Assembly: GCA_004296455.1 (NCBI GenBank)
Contig: AP018280.1
Span: forward strand, 6,560,794-6,624,793
Source of the DNA: Calothrix sp. NIES-4101
GTDB taxonomy: Bacteria > Cyanobacteriota > Cyanobacteriia > Cyanobacteriales > Nostocaceae
Direction of reading: 5' to 3'
Length of the DNA: 64,000 nt
The notes beneath the pieces were generated by a model. It ran no database searches. It saw nothing but the letters and a program-made list of their open reading frames with translations, and was not told the DNA's origin. The position numbers and the translations under genes were made by a program. Shown here in pieces: positions 54,248 through 63,589 of this stretch (within the stretch, counting starts at the first letter, position 1; every line of letters begins with the position of its first letter).

Positions 54248-55147
54248 TTACCTTCTTCTACTGCCAAAGCTACCACTACTGCGGCGACTACTGCTAGAAC
54301 GTCCACCACTACCGAAACTGCTACCCGAATTTCGCCGTGAAGAACTCGAATTACCGGAAGGTTTTAAGGTACTGCTACCAAAACCTGAACCAGTCGCACG
54401 GCTAGCGTTATTAACCCGTGGTTGATTTCTCACATTGGGATTATTCGGATAATTGCTACGTAAGTTTCCTGTAGTTCGGAATGCAGTGCGGTTGCGAACA
54501 GCCGCAGGAGGCTCATTATAACGGGTACGATAGCTCGAAATCGCATCATCATAAGAGCGACCATAGCCGCCATAACCAGTCATAATCCCGCCAGGTTGAT
54601 ATACAGGAGGCACGTAATACTGGGGTCTAAATAATAAGCTACCAATTGCTTGACCTGCCACAGCGCCAGCAAAAGGTGCCCAGAAACCATTTTGTTGACG
54701 AATAACAACGGTTTCCTGTTGACCAGTTTGTGGATTTGTCTTGGTTTCTGTAACGTTGTGAACGTATTCAATTTTGAAATCGGGTGTCAAATATAAAGAC
54801 TGTTGCCCGTTCTCAACTTTTAGGTACGTTTTTTTGCCTTCTTTCACTTCATCATCGGTCAACCGAGCCATTTGTAAATTTTCGGTCGTAAAATTAGGTG
54901 GGTTGCTATTGAGCAAGAACAACGTATATGCACCATCGCCGTCGTTATAGCTCGCTTGCTGTACCTCATATTGACCATCAGCTAATTTAGCCGTATTGGA
55001 GTTGGAATTTTGGCGAACATTACTTGCCTGGGGTGTAGATTGTGAAGTTGTTTGATTTCCTCCGCCACAACCAACCGCAGTTACGCACAAAGTCAGCGAC
55101 AACACAACGACTGTAAATTTACGCAAAATTTTCATGAACATATTCAC
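54248..55147 (-). CDS. lipoprotein with Gly/Ser/Arg-rich C-terminus
   Basis: The 299-residue protein has a lipoprotein signal (VVVLSLTLCVTAVGC, lipidated Cys27 if ATG 55147 is the start). A folded middle (about 45-165) with DGQYEVQQASYNDGDGAYTLFLL and KTYLKVENGQQSLYLTPDFKIEYVHNV, then a glycine-rich 'FWAPFAGAVAGQAIGSLLF', resembles cyanobacterial conserved lipoproteins. The tail is low complexity (SSSRRSSGSFGSRRR). No enzyme motif; an envelope role is inferred. It converges with aroF. Confidence 0.8.
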   Translation of the reverse strand: MNMFMKILRKFTVVVLSLTLCVTAVGCGGGNQTTSQSTPQASNVRQNSNSNTAKLADGQYEVQQASYNDGDGAYTLFLLNSNPPNFTTENLQMARLTDDEVKEGKKTYLKVENGQQSLYLTPDFKIEYVHNVTETKTNPQTGQQETVVIRQQNGFWAPFAGAVAGQAIGSLLFRPQYYVPPVYQPGGIMTGYGGYGRSYDDAISSYRTRYNEPPAAVRNRTAFRTTGNLRSNYPNNPNVRNQPRVNNASRATGSGFGSSTLKPSGNSSSSRRNSGSSFGSGGRSSSSRRSSGSFGSRRR

Positions 55148-55305
55148 TGTTATCCCATCTCCGAGCTTAACAACTTCTCTTATTTTTATGTGAGTTTGGT
55201 GAGTACGGACTACCCAACCACTTTATCAAAATCAAACGGGGACACGACGGGGAAAACTATTTATTTTCCCAATTTCCCCCTAATCCGGGTTTTTATATCT
55301 TTTGT

Positions 55306-55911
55306 TTAAAGGGGAATAAGTTCTGGGTAATGTTGTAACAATTGGTCATTTGTCAATTCATCACCCAACTGTGCAGGTGAGAAGTGAACTTGAATAGCCT
55401 TTAATTTGTGTTTGTAATGTAAATTAATTAGTGCTTTCAAGCCTTCTTTTAACGCCTGGATATTTGACAAGTCGCTCTCGAGTTCGGGAATCTCCCCTGT
55501 AAATGCGGCTGTCAACATGACAATGACATTACGGGTTACAGGTATAGATAAAGGTTGATTGGCATCATTAACGGAACCATAGCTAGAACTAAAGTCTGGT
55601 TCACTGAGATAACGTTGGGCAGAATCGGTAAATAAATCATTCACATAATCTCCAGCCTCTCCCTCACTCCAAAATACATCACCTTCGTTAGCTGCCGATG
55701 TCCAATATTCGTCATATTGCAATAAAGTTTGGCAAACGTTAACTAAACCTTCTCCCAAAATTTCTAAATCACCATCAGCAGCGATCGCATCTCTGGCTGT
55801 AGTATTCAAGGAGCCTAAAATTGGTGCAACATCCGCACCTGCTAGATGTATAAAGACGCGGCAGACTACATAACGAGTCCTACCCATCATCTTATTCAAT
55901 GAATCACGCAT
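55306..55911 (-). CDS. DUF1517-like protein
   Basis: The 201-residue product begins MRDSLNKMMGRTRYVVCRVF and has the DUF1517 feel: LAGADVAPILGSLNTTARDAIAADGDL, LLQYDEYWTSAANEGDVFW, VTRNVIVMLTAAFTGEIPEL and the ending LTNDQLLQHYPEL, the Asp-Asp-Leu-Leu-x-x-Tyr-Pro hallmark. DUF1517 proteins of cyanobacteria usually carry an N-terminal membrane part; here only the soluble core exists. Function unknown. It lies upstream of the lipoprotein gene on the same strand. Confidence 0.7.
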   Translation of the reverse strand: MRDSLNKMMGRTRYVVCRVFIHLAGADVAPILGSLNTTARDAIAADGDLEILGEGLVNVCQTLLQYDEYWTSAANEGDVFWSEGEAGDYVNDLFTDSAQRYLSEPDFSSSYGSVNDANQPLSIPVTRNVIVMLTAAFTGEIPELESDLSNIQALKEGLKALINLHYKHKLKAIQVHFSPAQLGDELTNDQLLQHYPELIPL

Positions 55912-56138
55912 GACTATCCTCCGAAAAAATATTGAGTTAATGATGATTGGGAAGATGTGAACACAAGGTATAAATGAATTACGATGTCCATACTTCCAAA
56001 ATATCTATTAATTATTAACTATTAAACATTAATTATTCACTATCAGCAGGTAAGTTTGATAAATATAAAACCCGAAGATAGAAGCCTAAAATCTATTCTC
56101 TTGGTTTTGATTACAACCAGATAATTAACTATTAACTC

Positions 56139-57689
56139 TTAAGCAATAAAATGAAAACCTTTAATAAAATCAATCACTTTACTGACAGAAAAAGGTGTAA
56201 ATTTGATAACTTCATCGAAAGCATTATCCGTGGCATCCGAACGATGAGTCAGCCTTTTACCAAAATTAGGATGCTCGTAGATAATCAGATTATGCGAACT
56301 AGAATTAGTCAAAACAGTTTGGGTTGGGGCTTGAAAAAAACTTAGCTTTGCTACCAATGCCAGGATTTTTTTCATCTGTTTAATTTTATCAGCATGTTCT
56401 AGTGCTTCTTCTAATAGTTGGTTAAATTTTTGGATGCGATGAAATGGTATGGAACCATCATTAGATGTATCCTCACTTTTCATCATTTCTACACTTACTA
56501 ATAAATTATTGTGAGTATTTTTAGCATCTGCAAATGGTAGTATTCCAATACAAGCTGTGGGTAGCAAAGCTTCATCATCATCTAATCGAAAAGTAAACAC
56601 TGTTCGTCGTCTGTCAATTTCTATACAGGGAGGTTGGATAAGCTGACGATACTGTTGAGCAATTTGGTAGTAAGCACCCGCAGCAGCAAAATTGGCTTCA
56701 TGGTCGAGGGCTTTGTCCACAATAATGCGGATTGTCGGTGAAGTGGCATTAAAAAATTCGTGTACGTCTTCTGGAGTGAAATATTGAATAATTGATGAGT
56801 CTCCTGTCGGGCTGAGGTCAAGCCATTCGCAGACAATGCCATCAGTTTTTAACCCATATCTGGAGGTTGCGTATAGCTTCGCACCCGTCAATGTTGCACC
56901 TGTCAAATCTGCACCTACCCATTCAGCTTTGATAAACTTGGCTTGGGTGAGGTTGGCATGTACTAAAGTTGTATTCGTTAAATTTGTGTTAGTTAAGTTT
57001 GCTCCAGTCAGGTTTGCACCACTTAATTTTGCACCACTCAAATCAGCCCAGCACAGGTTTGCGCCAGTTAAATCAACCCAACGTAGGTTTGCACCACTAA
57101 GATTTGCACCACTAAGGTTGGCGCGGCTCAGGTTCGCTTGTCGAAGTTCGGCATCACGAAGGTTTGCCCCACTTAAGTCTGTACGGGAAAGGTCTGCATT
57201 GTTTAATATTGCTTGTTCAAGGTTAGCCCCTGTGAGTAATCCTCCTTTGAGGGTGGCTTCAGTCAGGTTCGCTTGGCGCAGGTTTGATTGTCGGAGTGTT
57301 GCTTCACGGAGATCAGCATTTTTGAGGTTGGCTTGGATCAAGTCAGCGCGGCTTAAATTGGCACGGATTAATTCAGCGCGAATTAGAGTAGCTTTACGGA
57401 GTATGGCGCGACTTAAATCAGCACGTATTAAATTGGCAACATTGAGACTAGCACCTTTAAGGTCAGCATTAATCAGGTGGGCACCACTAAGTCGGGCAAC
57501 ATTCAATTTGGTCAACCTCAAATTAGCATTATTGAGATTTGCGCCACTGAGGTTAACTACACTTAAATTGGCTTGACTGAGGTTAACATCACTAAGTTTT
57601 GCACCGCTTAAATTGGCTTCCCCCAGATCAATACCGCTAAAGTCTCGTACTCCAAGAGCATATTTTTCTAAAAATTCCTCTGCTTTCAT
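56139..57689 (-). CDS. pentapeptide-repeat protein with unknown C-terminal domain
   Basis: Residues about 18-275 are about fifty pentapeptide repeats of A(D/N)Lxx form (GANLNNANLRLTKLNVARLS, then further runs), which fold into a right-handed quadrilateral beta helix. A C-terminal globular domain (about 285-516) follows: VHEFFNATSPTIRIIVDKAL, an RRRTVFTFRLDD and an AKLSFFQAPTQTVL region. I do not recognise this domain. Cyanobacterial pentapeptide proteins are mostly of unknown role; some bind topoisomerase. No signal peptide. ATG 57687-57689. Confidence 0.9.
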   Translation of the reverse strand: MKAEEFLEKYALGVRDFSGIDLGEANLSGAKLSDVNLSQANLSVVNLSGANLNNANLRLTKLNVARLSGAHLINADLKGASLNVANLIRADLSRAILRKATLIRAELIRANLSRADLIQANLKNADLREATLRQSNLRQANLTEATLKGGLLTGANLEQAILNNADLSRTDLSGANLRDAELRQANLSRANLSGANLSGANLRWVDLTGANLCWADLSGAKLSGANLTGANLTNTNLTNTTLVHANLTQAKFIKAEWVGADLTGATLTGAKLYATSRYGLKTDGIVCEWLDLSPTGDSSIIQYFTPEDVHEFFNATSPTIRIIVDKALDHEANFAAAGAYYQIAQQYRQLIQPPCIEIDRRRTVFTFRLDDDEALLPTACIGILPFADAKNTHNNLLVSVEMMKSEDTSNDGSIPFHRIQKFNQLLEEALEHADKIKQMKKILALVAKLSFFQAPTQTVLTNSSSHNLIIYEHPNFGKRLTHRSDATDNAFDEVIKFTPFSVSKVIDFIKGFHFIA

Positions 57690-57846
57690 TGTGTGTGCTA
57701 TCCCTGATTTGCCAATTGGAACAACATCGGGAAAGGGGTAAGGAGAAAGGCAAAGTTAATATTTTCTTGTCCTGTAACCTTTTTTCTTTCCTGTGTTTTT
57801 GTGAGAAATCTGATGTAGAAATAATTTGTTATTAAGAAAATCACTT

Positions 57847-58689
57847 ATGAATATTGGTATTTTAGGACTGGGACTAATTGGCGGGTCATTAGGTTTGGAT
57901 TTGCGATCGCATGGGCATCATATTATCGGTGTTAGCCGTCGTACTTCCACCTGTCAAGCCGCTGTAGCTATTGGCAGTGTTGATGAAGCATCGGTGAACC
58001 TGAATATACTGGCAAGTGCAGAAGTGGTATTTATTTGCACGCCTCTAGGGCTTATTGTGCCCACGGTTGAGCAATTGATAACTTTTCTGCCTGCGACTAC
58101 TGTTGTAACAGATGTTGGTTCAGTAAAATCACCGATAGTTAGAGTAGCTTCTTCACTATGGCACAACTTTGTTGGCGGTCATCCAATGGCAGGAACCGCC
58201 GAAAGTGGTATTGAAGCAGCTTTACGAAATTTGTTTGTTAATAGACCTTATGTATTAACGCCAACACCAACAACGCCAAAATCAGCCATCACAATTGTTG
58301 AGGGATTAGTTAAAGAATTAGGGTCAAATCTTTATTATTGTGCCCCTGAACAACACGACAATGCTGTCAGTTGGATTTCCCATTTACCTGTGATGGTAAG
58401 CGCTGCTCTCATTGCTGCATGTATGGGCGAAGGTGATGCTGATGTGTTGCAACTAGCCCAATGTTTAGCTAGTTCTGGGTTTAAAGATACCAGTCGCGTT
58501 GGTGGCGGTAATCCAGAATTAGGGGTGATGATGGCCAAATATAATCGTGATGCTTTATTAAGTTCGCTACAAGGATACAGAAATAATTTGGACACAATAA
58601 TTGATTTAATTGAGCAAGAAAATTGGCAGCATTTAGCAGAAATATTCCAAAAAAATCAATTAAACCGTCCTAATTTTATCAAAGACTAA
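57847..58689 (+). CDS. tyrA: prephenate/arogenate dehydrogenase
   Basis: I choose ATG 57847 (MNIGILGLGLIGGSLGL), giving 280 residues; the frame continues seven residues upstream. It has the NAD(P) Rossmann motif GLGLIGGS, VVFICTPLGL, VTDVGSVKS, GGHPMAGTAESGI, and HDNAVSWISHLPVM. It makes tyrosine by oxidising arogenate or prephenate; cyanobacterial members are usually NADP-dependent arogenate enzymes, a family-level statement. It has no ACT domain. The stop at 58687 lies next to a TTA element. Confidence 0.93.
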   Translation: MNIGILGLGLIGGSLGLDLRSHGHHIIGVSRRTSTCQAAVAIGSVDEASVNLNILASAEVVFICTPLGLIVPTVEQLITFLPATTVVTDVGSVKSPIVRVASSLWHNFVGGHPMAGTAESGIEAALRNLFVNRPYVLTPTPTTPKSAITIVEGLVKELGSNLYYCAPEQHDNAVSWISHLPVMVSAALIAACMGEGDADVLQLAQCLASSGFKDTSRVGGGNPELGVMMAKYNRDALLSSLQGYRNNLDTIIDLIEQENWQHLAEIFQKNQLNRPNFIKD

Positions 58690-58751
58690 TTCCTGTATCC
58701 TAAGCTAACCCACAGTTCAGGGTCGATTCCCTAATTTTTACTCATTACTCT

Positions 58752-58898
58752 TTATACCATTTCCTGAAAACCCTGAAACAGTTCCAAGTTCTACAACCCT
58801 TGTCAAACCTGGATGTCTTAATTGCGTAGCTTGCTTCACTCTTCGAGAAGGCTTGCGCCTACGCGACAGCGAGTATTACGAATTGTGAATTGGTATTA
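58752..58898. mobile_element. 141-bp miniature inverted-repeat element with TTA target duplication at the end of cobU
   Basis: The element is 58755-58895, bounded by TACCATTTC-like left and GAATTGGTA right ends (revcomp TACCAATTC), with TTA at 58752-58754 and 58896-58898. Its interior AATTGCGTAGC...GCGAGTATT matches the element in mscS. The cobU reading frame runs through its end and stops at a TAA inside it (58876-58878 on the minus strand). Confidence 0.8.
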
Positions 58899-59427
58899 CT
58901 GGTGTTCCTAGAGTACTTAAATTAAGTGCATGTCCTCCCGTAACTAGGTAAACATCTGCCGATATTACACCTAATTTTCGGACTAAAGTACCCAAGCGAT
59001 CGCGAAACTTGCGACCAATGGGATAAGCAGGTACAACTCCCCAACCTGTTTCTTCAGCGACAAATATCATATCGGCTGCGACTAACTCTACTGTCTCCAA
59101 AAAGTTTTCTACTGTTTGTTCCCAATCAGCATCTTCTTTTTCGAGAAAATTGGCGACCCAAGTGCCGAGCGAATCAACCAAAATACAGACATCTGGTTTT
59201 AGATTCGCCAGTGTTATCGATAAAGTTGTAGGGACTTCCAAGATTACCCAATTTGGCGGACGGCGTAGTTGATGTTGCTGGATACGTTGTTGCCATTCTG
59301 AGTCTGTGGGGTCTTGTAATGCTGTTGCCACATATACAACATTTTTTTGAGACTGCAAAGCGAGATTTTCAGCCCATTCGCTTTTCCCTGAACTGGCAGG
59401 ACCAGTAACTAATATGACTTTACCCAC
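58876..59427 (-). CDS. cobU: adenosylcobinamide kinase / guanylyltransferase, C-terminus replaced by a mobile element
   Basis: The 183-residue protein has the P-loop GPASSGKS (9-16), the likely guanylated His52 in RIQQHQLRRP, and LVDSLGTWVANFL. It phosphorylates and guanylates cobinamide in cobalamin biosynthesis, which supplies NrdJ. Its last six residues IPIHNS and the stop codon are encoded by the inserted 141-base element; the native ending after GTPV was probably a few residues long. The catalytic part is complete, so function is likely kept. ATG 59425-59427 begins MGKVILVTGP. Confidence 0.93.
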   Translation of the reverse strand: MGKVILVTGPASSGKSEWAENLALQSQKNVVYVATALQDPTDSEWQQRIQQHQLRRPPNWVILEVPTTLSITLANLKPDVCILVDSLGTWVANFLEKEDADWEQTVENFLETVELVAADMIFVAEETGWGVVPAYPIGRKFRDRLGTLVRKLGVISADVYLVTGGHALNLSTLGTPVIPIHNS

Positions 59428-59672
59428 AACAATTTACCTAGGATATTGAATTTAAAGTGGTTGTAATTTATAACTGATTATTTGTTGTACGGATAGAAAT
59501 TTTACCCCGAAATAATTTTAAATAGATAAAATTACTAGAAACATCCATAACTAGCGATCAATCAGCTTTCCATACCTGGCGATCGCTTTTAACCCTTATT
59601 GTTTCTCCCATTGATACTTTTAAGTTGATTTTGCGTTATTTAACTAGCACGGCACATATTTGTGGATAAATC

Positions 59673-60548
59673 ATGGATAAATCTATGAAACCAAGCATTA
59701 GGCGTATTGAGGCAACTCTCCAAAATTTAGGAAACCGTAGCATTACATCTGAAGAGTCGCCAGGCTTTAGTCAACCACCCCTATCTTTTCAGATTCAGAC
59801 TTCTCTAGATCAGGAAACTAAAAATCTGGCTTCAGATGTAACTTCCCCTCAAGAAGTCTCCCCAGCTAAGACACCAGAAAATATACCCGGAGATATATTA
59901 ACTAAACACGAATCTGTACAAGCATTTAAGGCTGATGACAGTGAGGGCAAAACACCAAATTTACCTAAATTTAAAATTCCCAACTTTACCAGCCATCACA
60001 ACGTCGCCAATCCCGCATTAGCTAGTAATTTACTTCAAGAAATTCAACAAATTGTGACTGGATGGCAAGTCGAATTACAAACAATTGTCAGACAAATCCA
60101 GGATATTTATCTTGAAGGTCCAATCGTCAATGGTTGGTTAGAATCGCAAATCCCAGAACCAAAAACCGAAAAACCAACAGAAGCACCTCCTACGGGAACT
60201 GCAACCCTACGCCATGCAGAAGTTGACCAGTTGATGAACTATGTAGAAGCAATTTGTGCTATACAAAATCAAAATACAGCCACCAATGCACCCAAAAGTA
60301 AACATCAGAAAGAAACACTACGCACCGGCTATCGTTTATGTGGCTTAGATGCTGCCGGGAAAATGTGGAGCCGTCCCTGTCCTCCAGAACAGGTAGCAGG
60401 TGTCAGCATGGCGATCGCACGATATCAAAAATTGCGGATATATTTAACCCGCAAGCAAGAATTAGAAACTCATCTGGCTCAATTATCAGAAACCTTGATC
60501 ATGCTGCACGCACATCTCCAATCTCAGCAAAATCTCCATAAAGCTTAA
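59673..60548 (+). CDS. conserved hypothetical protein
   Basis: The 291-residue product has a disordered Ser/Pro/Lys-rich first third, a helical centre at about 120-160 (LLQEIQQIVTGWQVELQTI), and a C-terminal segment (about 215-290) with YRLCGLDAAGKMWSRPCPPEQVAGVSMAIARYQKL that looks folded and ends in a coiled coil. The C-terminal part may be the conserved domain; I do not recognise it. ATG 59673 or 59688; neither is decisive. No neighbour suggests a role. Confidence 0.65.
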   Translation: MDKSMKPSIRRIEATLQNLGNRSITSEESPGFSQPPLSFQIQTSLDQETKNLASDVTSPQEVSPAKTPENIPGDILTKHESVQAFKADDSEGKTPNLPKFKIPNFTSHHNVANPALASNLLQEIQQIVTGWQVELQTIVRQIQDIYLEGPIVNGWLESQIPEPKTEKPTEAPPTGTATLRHAEVDQLMNYVEAICAIQNQNTATNAPKSKHQKETLRTGYRLCGLDAAGKMWSRPCPPEQVAGVSMAIARYQKLRIYLTRKQELETHLAQLSETLIMLHAHLQSQQNLHKA

Positions 60549-60787
60549 AGATTTCAAGACTTTTTCCGCGAATACTCGGTTGGTATATGAGGAGTTTTTG
60601 GTATAAATTAGCTCCAGAGTCGGCTAAATATTTGATAGTTAATGGTTAATAGTTAATTGAGTAATGGTTAATTTTCATCGGTCAGTGATTCATCAAGGTC
60701 ATCAACTACAATCCTGTCAACAATAACCAAATACCTCAAATAATTAACAACTAAATAACTAACAACCAACAAAATCCTAAATTCCCT

Positions 60788-61720
60788 ATGCCAGATACGC
60801 TAATCTCTGCCATTATCTGCACTCACAACCGAGACACCTACTTAGGTGCTGCTATTGATAGCTTACTTGCCCAAAAAGGCAACGTTAGTTTTGAAGTAGT
60901 AGTAGTAGACAATGGATCAAGCGATCGCACTCGCGAAGTCGTCGAACAGCGACTTGCCGATTCTCGTCTCAAGTATGTTTTTGAACCAGTTCTCGGTCTT
61001 TCAGTTGCCCGCAATACTGGTGCAAAAGTTGCAAGTGGTCAAATTTTTGCCTACCTAGACGATGATGCCGAAGCAAGTGAAGTTTGGTTACAAACCCTGT
61101 ACTCGACATTTGCGGCTAACTCCAAACTAGCGATCGCCGGTGGAAAAGTCACGTTACTATATCCTCAAGGTATCCAAGCACCTAAGTGGCTAACCCCTAG
61201 TTTGTCATCTAATTTAGGTGCATACGACTTGGGTAATTGCATCGTCTATATTGAAAACCCAGGTTTAACTCCCAGAGGTTTAAATTATGCAATTCGCCGC
61301 AGTTTCTGGGAAGAAATTGGTGGATTTGACACAAATCTTGGTCGTATTGGCAAAAACTTACTATCAAACGAAGAATTACAAATGACCGAACTCGCATTAT
61401 CGCGAGGCTGGCAAGTTGCATATATCCCCGATGCCTTGGTAGCACACAATGTATCACCGGAAAGACTGCAACGCAGTTGGTTCTTTAGTCGTGGTTGGTG
61501 GCAAGGCATTAGCGAGTGCTATCGCGAACAGTTAGCAGGAAGAGCGGGCATTGGACAGTTACAGCGCGGTGGTGAACGGTTGGTGCGTGGGTTGTATAAA
61601 TCATTACAATATATTTCTGACCCAGCTATAAGCTTTGACAATTTAGTATATGCCTATGGTCAGATTGGTTATTTAAATGCAGCTATTCAGGGTCTTCTAT
61701 TTTCAAAAAAGAATAGTTGA
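60788..61720 (+). CDS. GT2 glycosyltransferase, HpsE-like
   Basis: The 310-residue enzyme has a GT-A fold: N-terminal SAIICTHNRDTYLGAAIDSL, the DDD motif AYLDDDAEAS near 95, and NPGLTPRGLNYAIRRSFWEEIGGFD near the acceptor site. A C-terminal amphipathic region (RSWFFSRGWWQGISECYREQ) probably touches the membrane. The sequence and context resemble HpsE of the hormogonium polysaccharide system of Nostoc. The sugar is unknown. ATG 60788, 239 bases after the preceding gene. Confidence 0.85.
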   Translation: MPDTLISAIICTHNRDTYLGAAIDSLLAQKGNVSFEVVVVDNGSSDRTREVVEQRLADSRLKYVFEPVLGLSVARNTGAKVASGQIFAYLDDDAEASEVWLQTLYSTFAANSKLAIAGGKVTLLYPQGIQAPKWLTPSLSSNLGAYDLGNCIVYIENPGLTPRGLNYAIRRSFWEEIGGFDTNLGRIGKNLLSNEELQMTELALSRGWQVAYIPDALVAHNVSPERLQRSWFFSRGWWQGISECYREQLAGRAGIGQLQRGGERLVRGLYKSLQYISDPAISFDNLVYAYGQIGYLNAAIQGLLFSKKNS

Positions 61721-61914
61721 TGGGTAATAGCTAAGAGTCAATAGTTAGTTCGTGATTAGTTAACATCATCATTAATGAACCTAAAAGCGAATCAATATTA
61801 ACCATTAACAACTATCCAATAAGCATTAACCCCACAGCAATTCACCAATCGTACGGTTGGGGGAATATTTCCACAGCCCTGGTTCACCAATTAACACATC
61901 ACAATTAATAAATT

Positions 61915-62856
61915 ATGTCTAGTAAAATACCCGTTTCTGTTATCATTCCAGCCAAAAATGAAGAAGCAAATTTACCTGCTTGTCTAGCTAGCGTCCAACG
62001 TGCAGATGAAGTATTTGTTGTCGATTCTCAAAGTACAGATCAAAGTGCAGAAATAGTTAAAAACTATGGAGCAAACCTTGTTCAATTTCATTTTAACGGA
62101 CGCTGGCCCAAAAAGAAAAATTGGTCTTTAGAAAATTTACCATTTCGCAATGAATGGATATTGATTGTTGACTGTGACGAACGAATCACTCCCGAACTTT
62201 GGGATGAAATCGCTGAAGCAATCCAAAACTCTGAAAATGAAGGTTATTATCTTAACCGTCGTGTATTTTTTCTAGGCAAATGGATTCGCCACGGTGGCAA
62301 ATATCCTGATTGGAACTTGCGTTTATTCAAGCACAAACTCGGTCGTTACGAAAATTTAAATACCGAAGATATTCGCAATACAGGTGATAATGAAGTTCAC
62401 GAGCATGTCATCTTACCTGGAAAAGTTGGCTACCTCAAAAATGACATGTTACATGAGGATTTCCGCGACCTATTCCACTGGTTAGAGCGTCATAACCGCT
62501 ACTCAAACTGGGAAGCTCGTGTTTATTACAATATCCTTACTGGTCAAGATAATAATGCTACTATTGGTGCCAGTTTATTTGGTGACGCAGTTCAGCGCAA
62601 GCGCTTTTTGAAGAAAATCTGGGTTAGATTGCCCTTTAAACCATTCTTGCGTTTTGTATTGTTTTATATCATTCAACGTGGTTTCCTAGATGGAAAAGCT
62701 GGATATACTTATGGGCGGTTATTGAGCCAATATGAATATCAAATCGGGGTGAAATTGTACGAATTACGCAGTTGTAATGGGCAGTTAAATACCGCTAAAA
62801 ACACGGAAAAGACGCAACAAAAGTTTAACCAAGAAGCCAGACAAACAGCAGTCTAG
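61915..62856 (+). CDS. GT2 glycosyltransferase, WaaE/KdtX-like
   Basis: This 313-residue enzyme has the N-terminal VSVIIPAKNEEANLPACLAS, DSQSTDQSAE and the metal-binding VDCDERITPE of GT2. The centre has YYLNRRVFFLGKWIRHGGKYPDWNLRLFK, typical of the WaaE/LpsA-type lipopolysaccharide core transferases. The C-terminus is basic and may lie on the membrane. ATG 61915 (MSSKIPVSVI). It is the second of three polysaccharide genes. Confidence 0.87.
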   Translation: MSSKIPVSVIIPAKNEEANLPACLASVQRADEVFVVDSQSTDQSAEIVKNYGANLVQFHFNGRWPKKKNWSLENLPFRNEWILIVDCDERITPELWDEIAEAIQNSENEGYYLNRRVFFLGKWIRHGGKYPDWNLRLFKHKLGRYENLNTEDIRNTGDNEVHEHVILPGKVGYLKNDMLHEDFRDLFHWLERHNRYSNWEARVYYNILTGQDNNATIGASLFGDAVQRKRFLKKIWVRLPFKPFLRFVLFYIIQRGFLDGKAGYTYGRLLSQYEYQIGVKLYELRSCNGQLNTAKNTEKTQQKFNQEARQTAV

Positions 62857-62883
62857 TTTCTCATTTATTTTCCTGAACAACGA

Positions 62884-62913
62884 GATTCCTGACTTTTGCA
62901 TAAGTCGGGAATC
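62884..62913 (+). terminator. terminator after the second glycosyltransferase
   Basis: GATTCCTGACTT (62884-62895) and AAGTCGGGAATC (62902-62913) pair (one G-T pair) around TTGCAT and are followed by CTAAATTTTT. A good intrinsic terminator, so the acetyltransferase gene may have its own promoter. Confidence 0.78.
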
Positions 62914-62971
62914 CTAAATTTTTGCCAATAAAAAAATCAAATTTTATTATTAATTTTGATAATTACATGTG

Positions 62972-63589
62972 ATGATTAGCGAACCTATAAATCATTTAAA
63001 TACCGAAAATAATTCGCATAGTAATATGAATGCAGAATCATTTATAGATTTAAGCAAATATGACCAATCTTGGTATGATCGGGGAAAACCAACTTGGTTT
63101 GTGTTGCTGTGGTGGTTTGTCCAAGCTGTGACATTCCCGCTAACTTTACATCCTTTGAATGGTTTACGTTGTGGGATACTGCGTCTGTTTGGTGCCCGCA
63201 TCGGTAAAAAAGTTTTAATCAGACCAACAGCCAGATTTACCTATCCCTGGAAAGTGACAATTGGTGATTACAGTTGGATTGGTGATAATGTGGTTTTTTA
63301 TAGCCTTGACCAAATAACTATTGGTAATAATTGCGTCATTTCCCAAAAAAGCTATTTATGTACAGGGAGTCATGACCTCCAAGACCCAGCATTTGGCTTA
63401 CAAACAGCTCGAATCAATATTCAAGATGGTGTTTGGGTTGCAGCCGATTGTTTTGTTGCCCCTGGAGTTACTATTGGAGCAAATGCGGTTATTGGTGCTC
63501 GCAGTAGTGTTTTTGCTGATATACCACCCGGGCAGGTTTGCCGGGGTACTCCTTGTCGCCCCAAGTATGCAAGAGTGACTAGCAAATAA
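62972..63589 (+). CDS. WcaF-type sugar O-acetyltransferase, HpsU-like
   Basis: The 205-residue protein has an N-terminal polar head, a hydrophobic stretch (WFVLLWWFVQAVTFPLTLHP), and a left-handed beta helix of hexapeptide repeats (IGKKVLIRPTARFTYPWKVTIGDYSWIGDNVV; GVTIGANAVIGARSSV). The catalytic His is in YLCTGSHDLQ. It probably acetylates a sugar in exopolysaccharide, like WcaF or HpsU of the hormogonium system. I prefer ATG 62972; the frame can start at GTG 62969. Confidence 0.88.
   Translation: MISEPINHLNTENNSHSNMNAESFIDLSKYDQSWYDRGKPTWFVLLWWFVQAVTFPLTLHPLNGLRCGILRLFGARIGKKVLIRPTARFTYPWKVTIGDYSWIGDNVVFYSLDQITIGNNCVISQKSYLCTGSHDLQDPAFGLQTARINIQDGVWVAADCFVAPGVTIGANAVIGARSSVFADIPPGQVCRGTPCRPKYARVTSK

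Noticed and set aside
56836-57576. A 246-codon open frame on the plus strand, rich in Phe, Ala, Arg and Ser.
   Set aside because: It is antisense to the pentapeptide repeats; its periodic composition comes from the repeat codons on the other strand.
58715-58740. GGGTCGATTCCC resembling a tRNA T-arm.
   Set aside because: No acceptor or anticodon arms can be built upstream, and no 3' CCA or matching 5' end is present.
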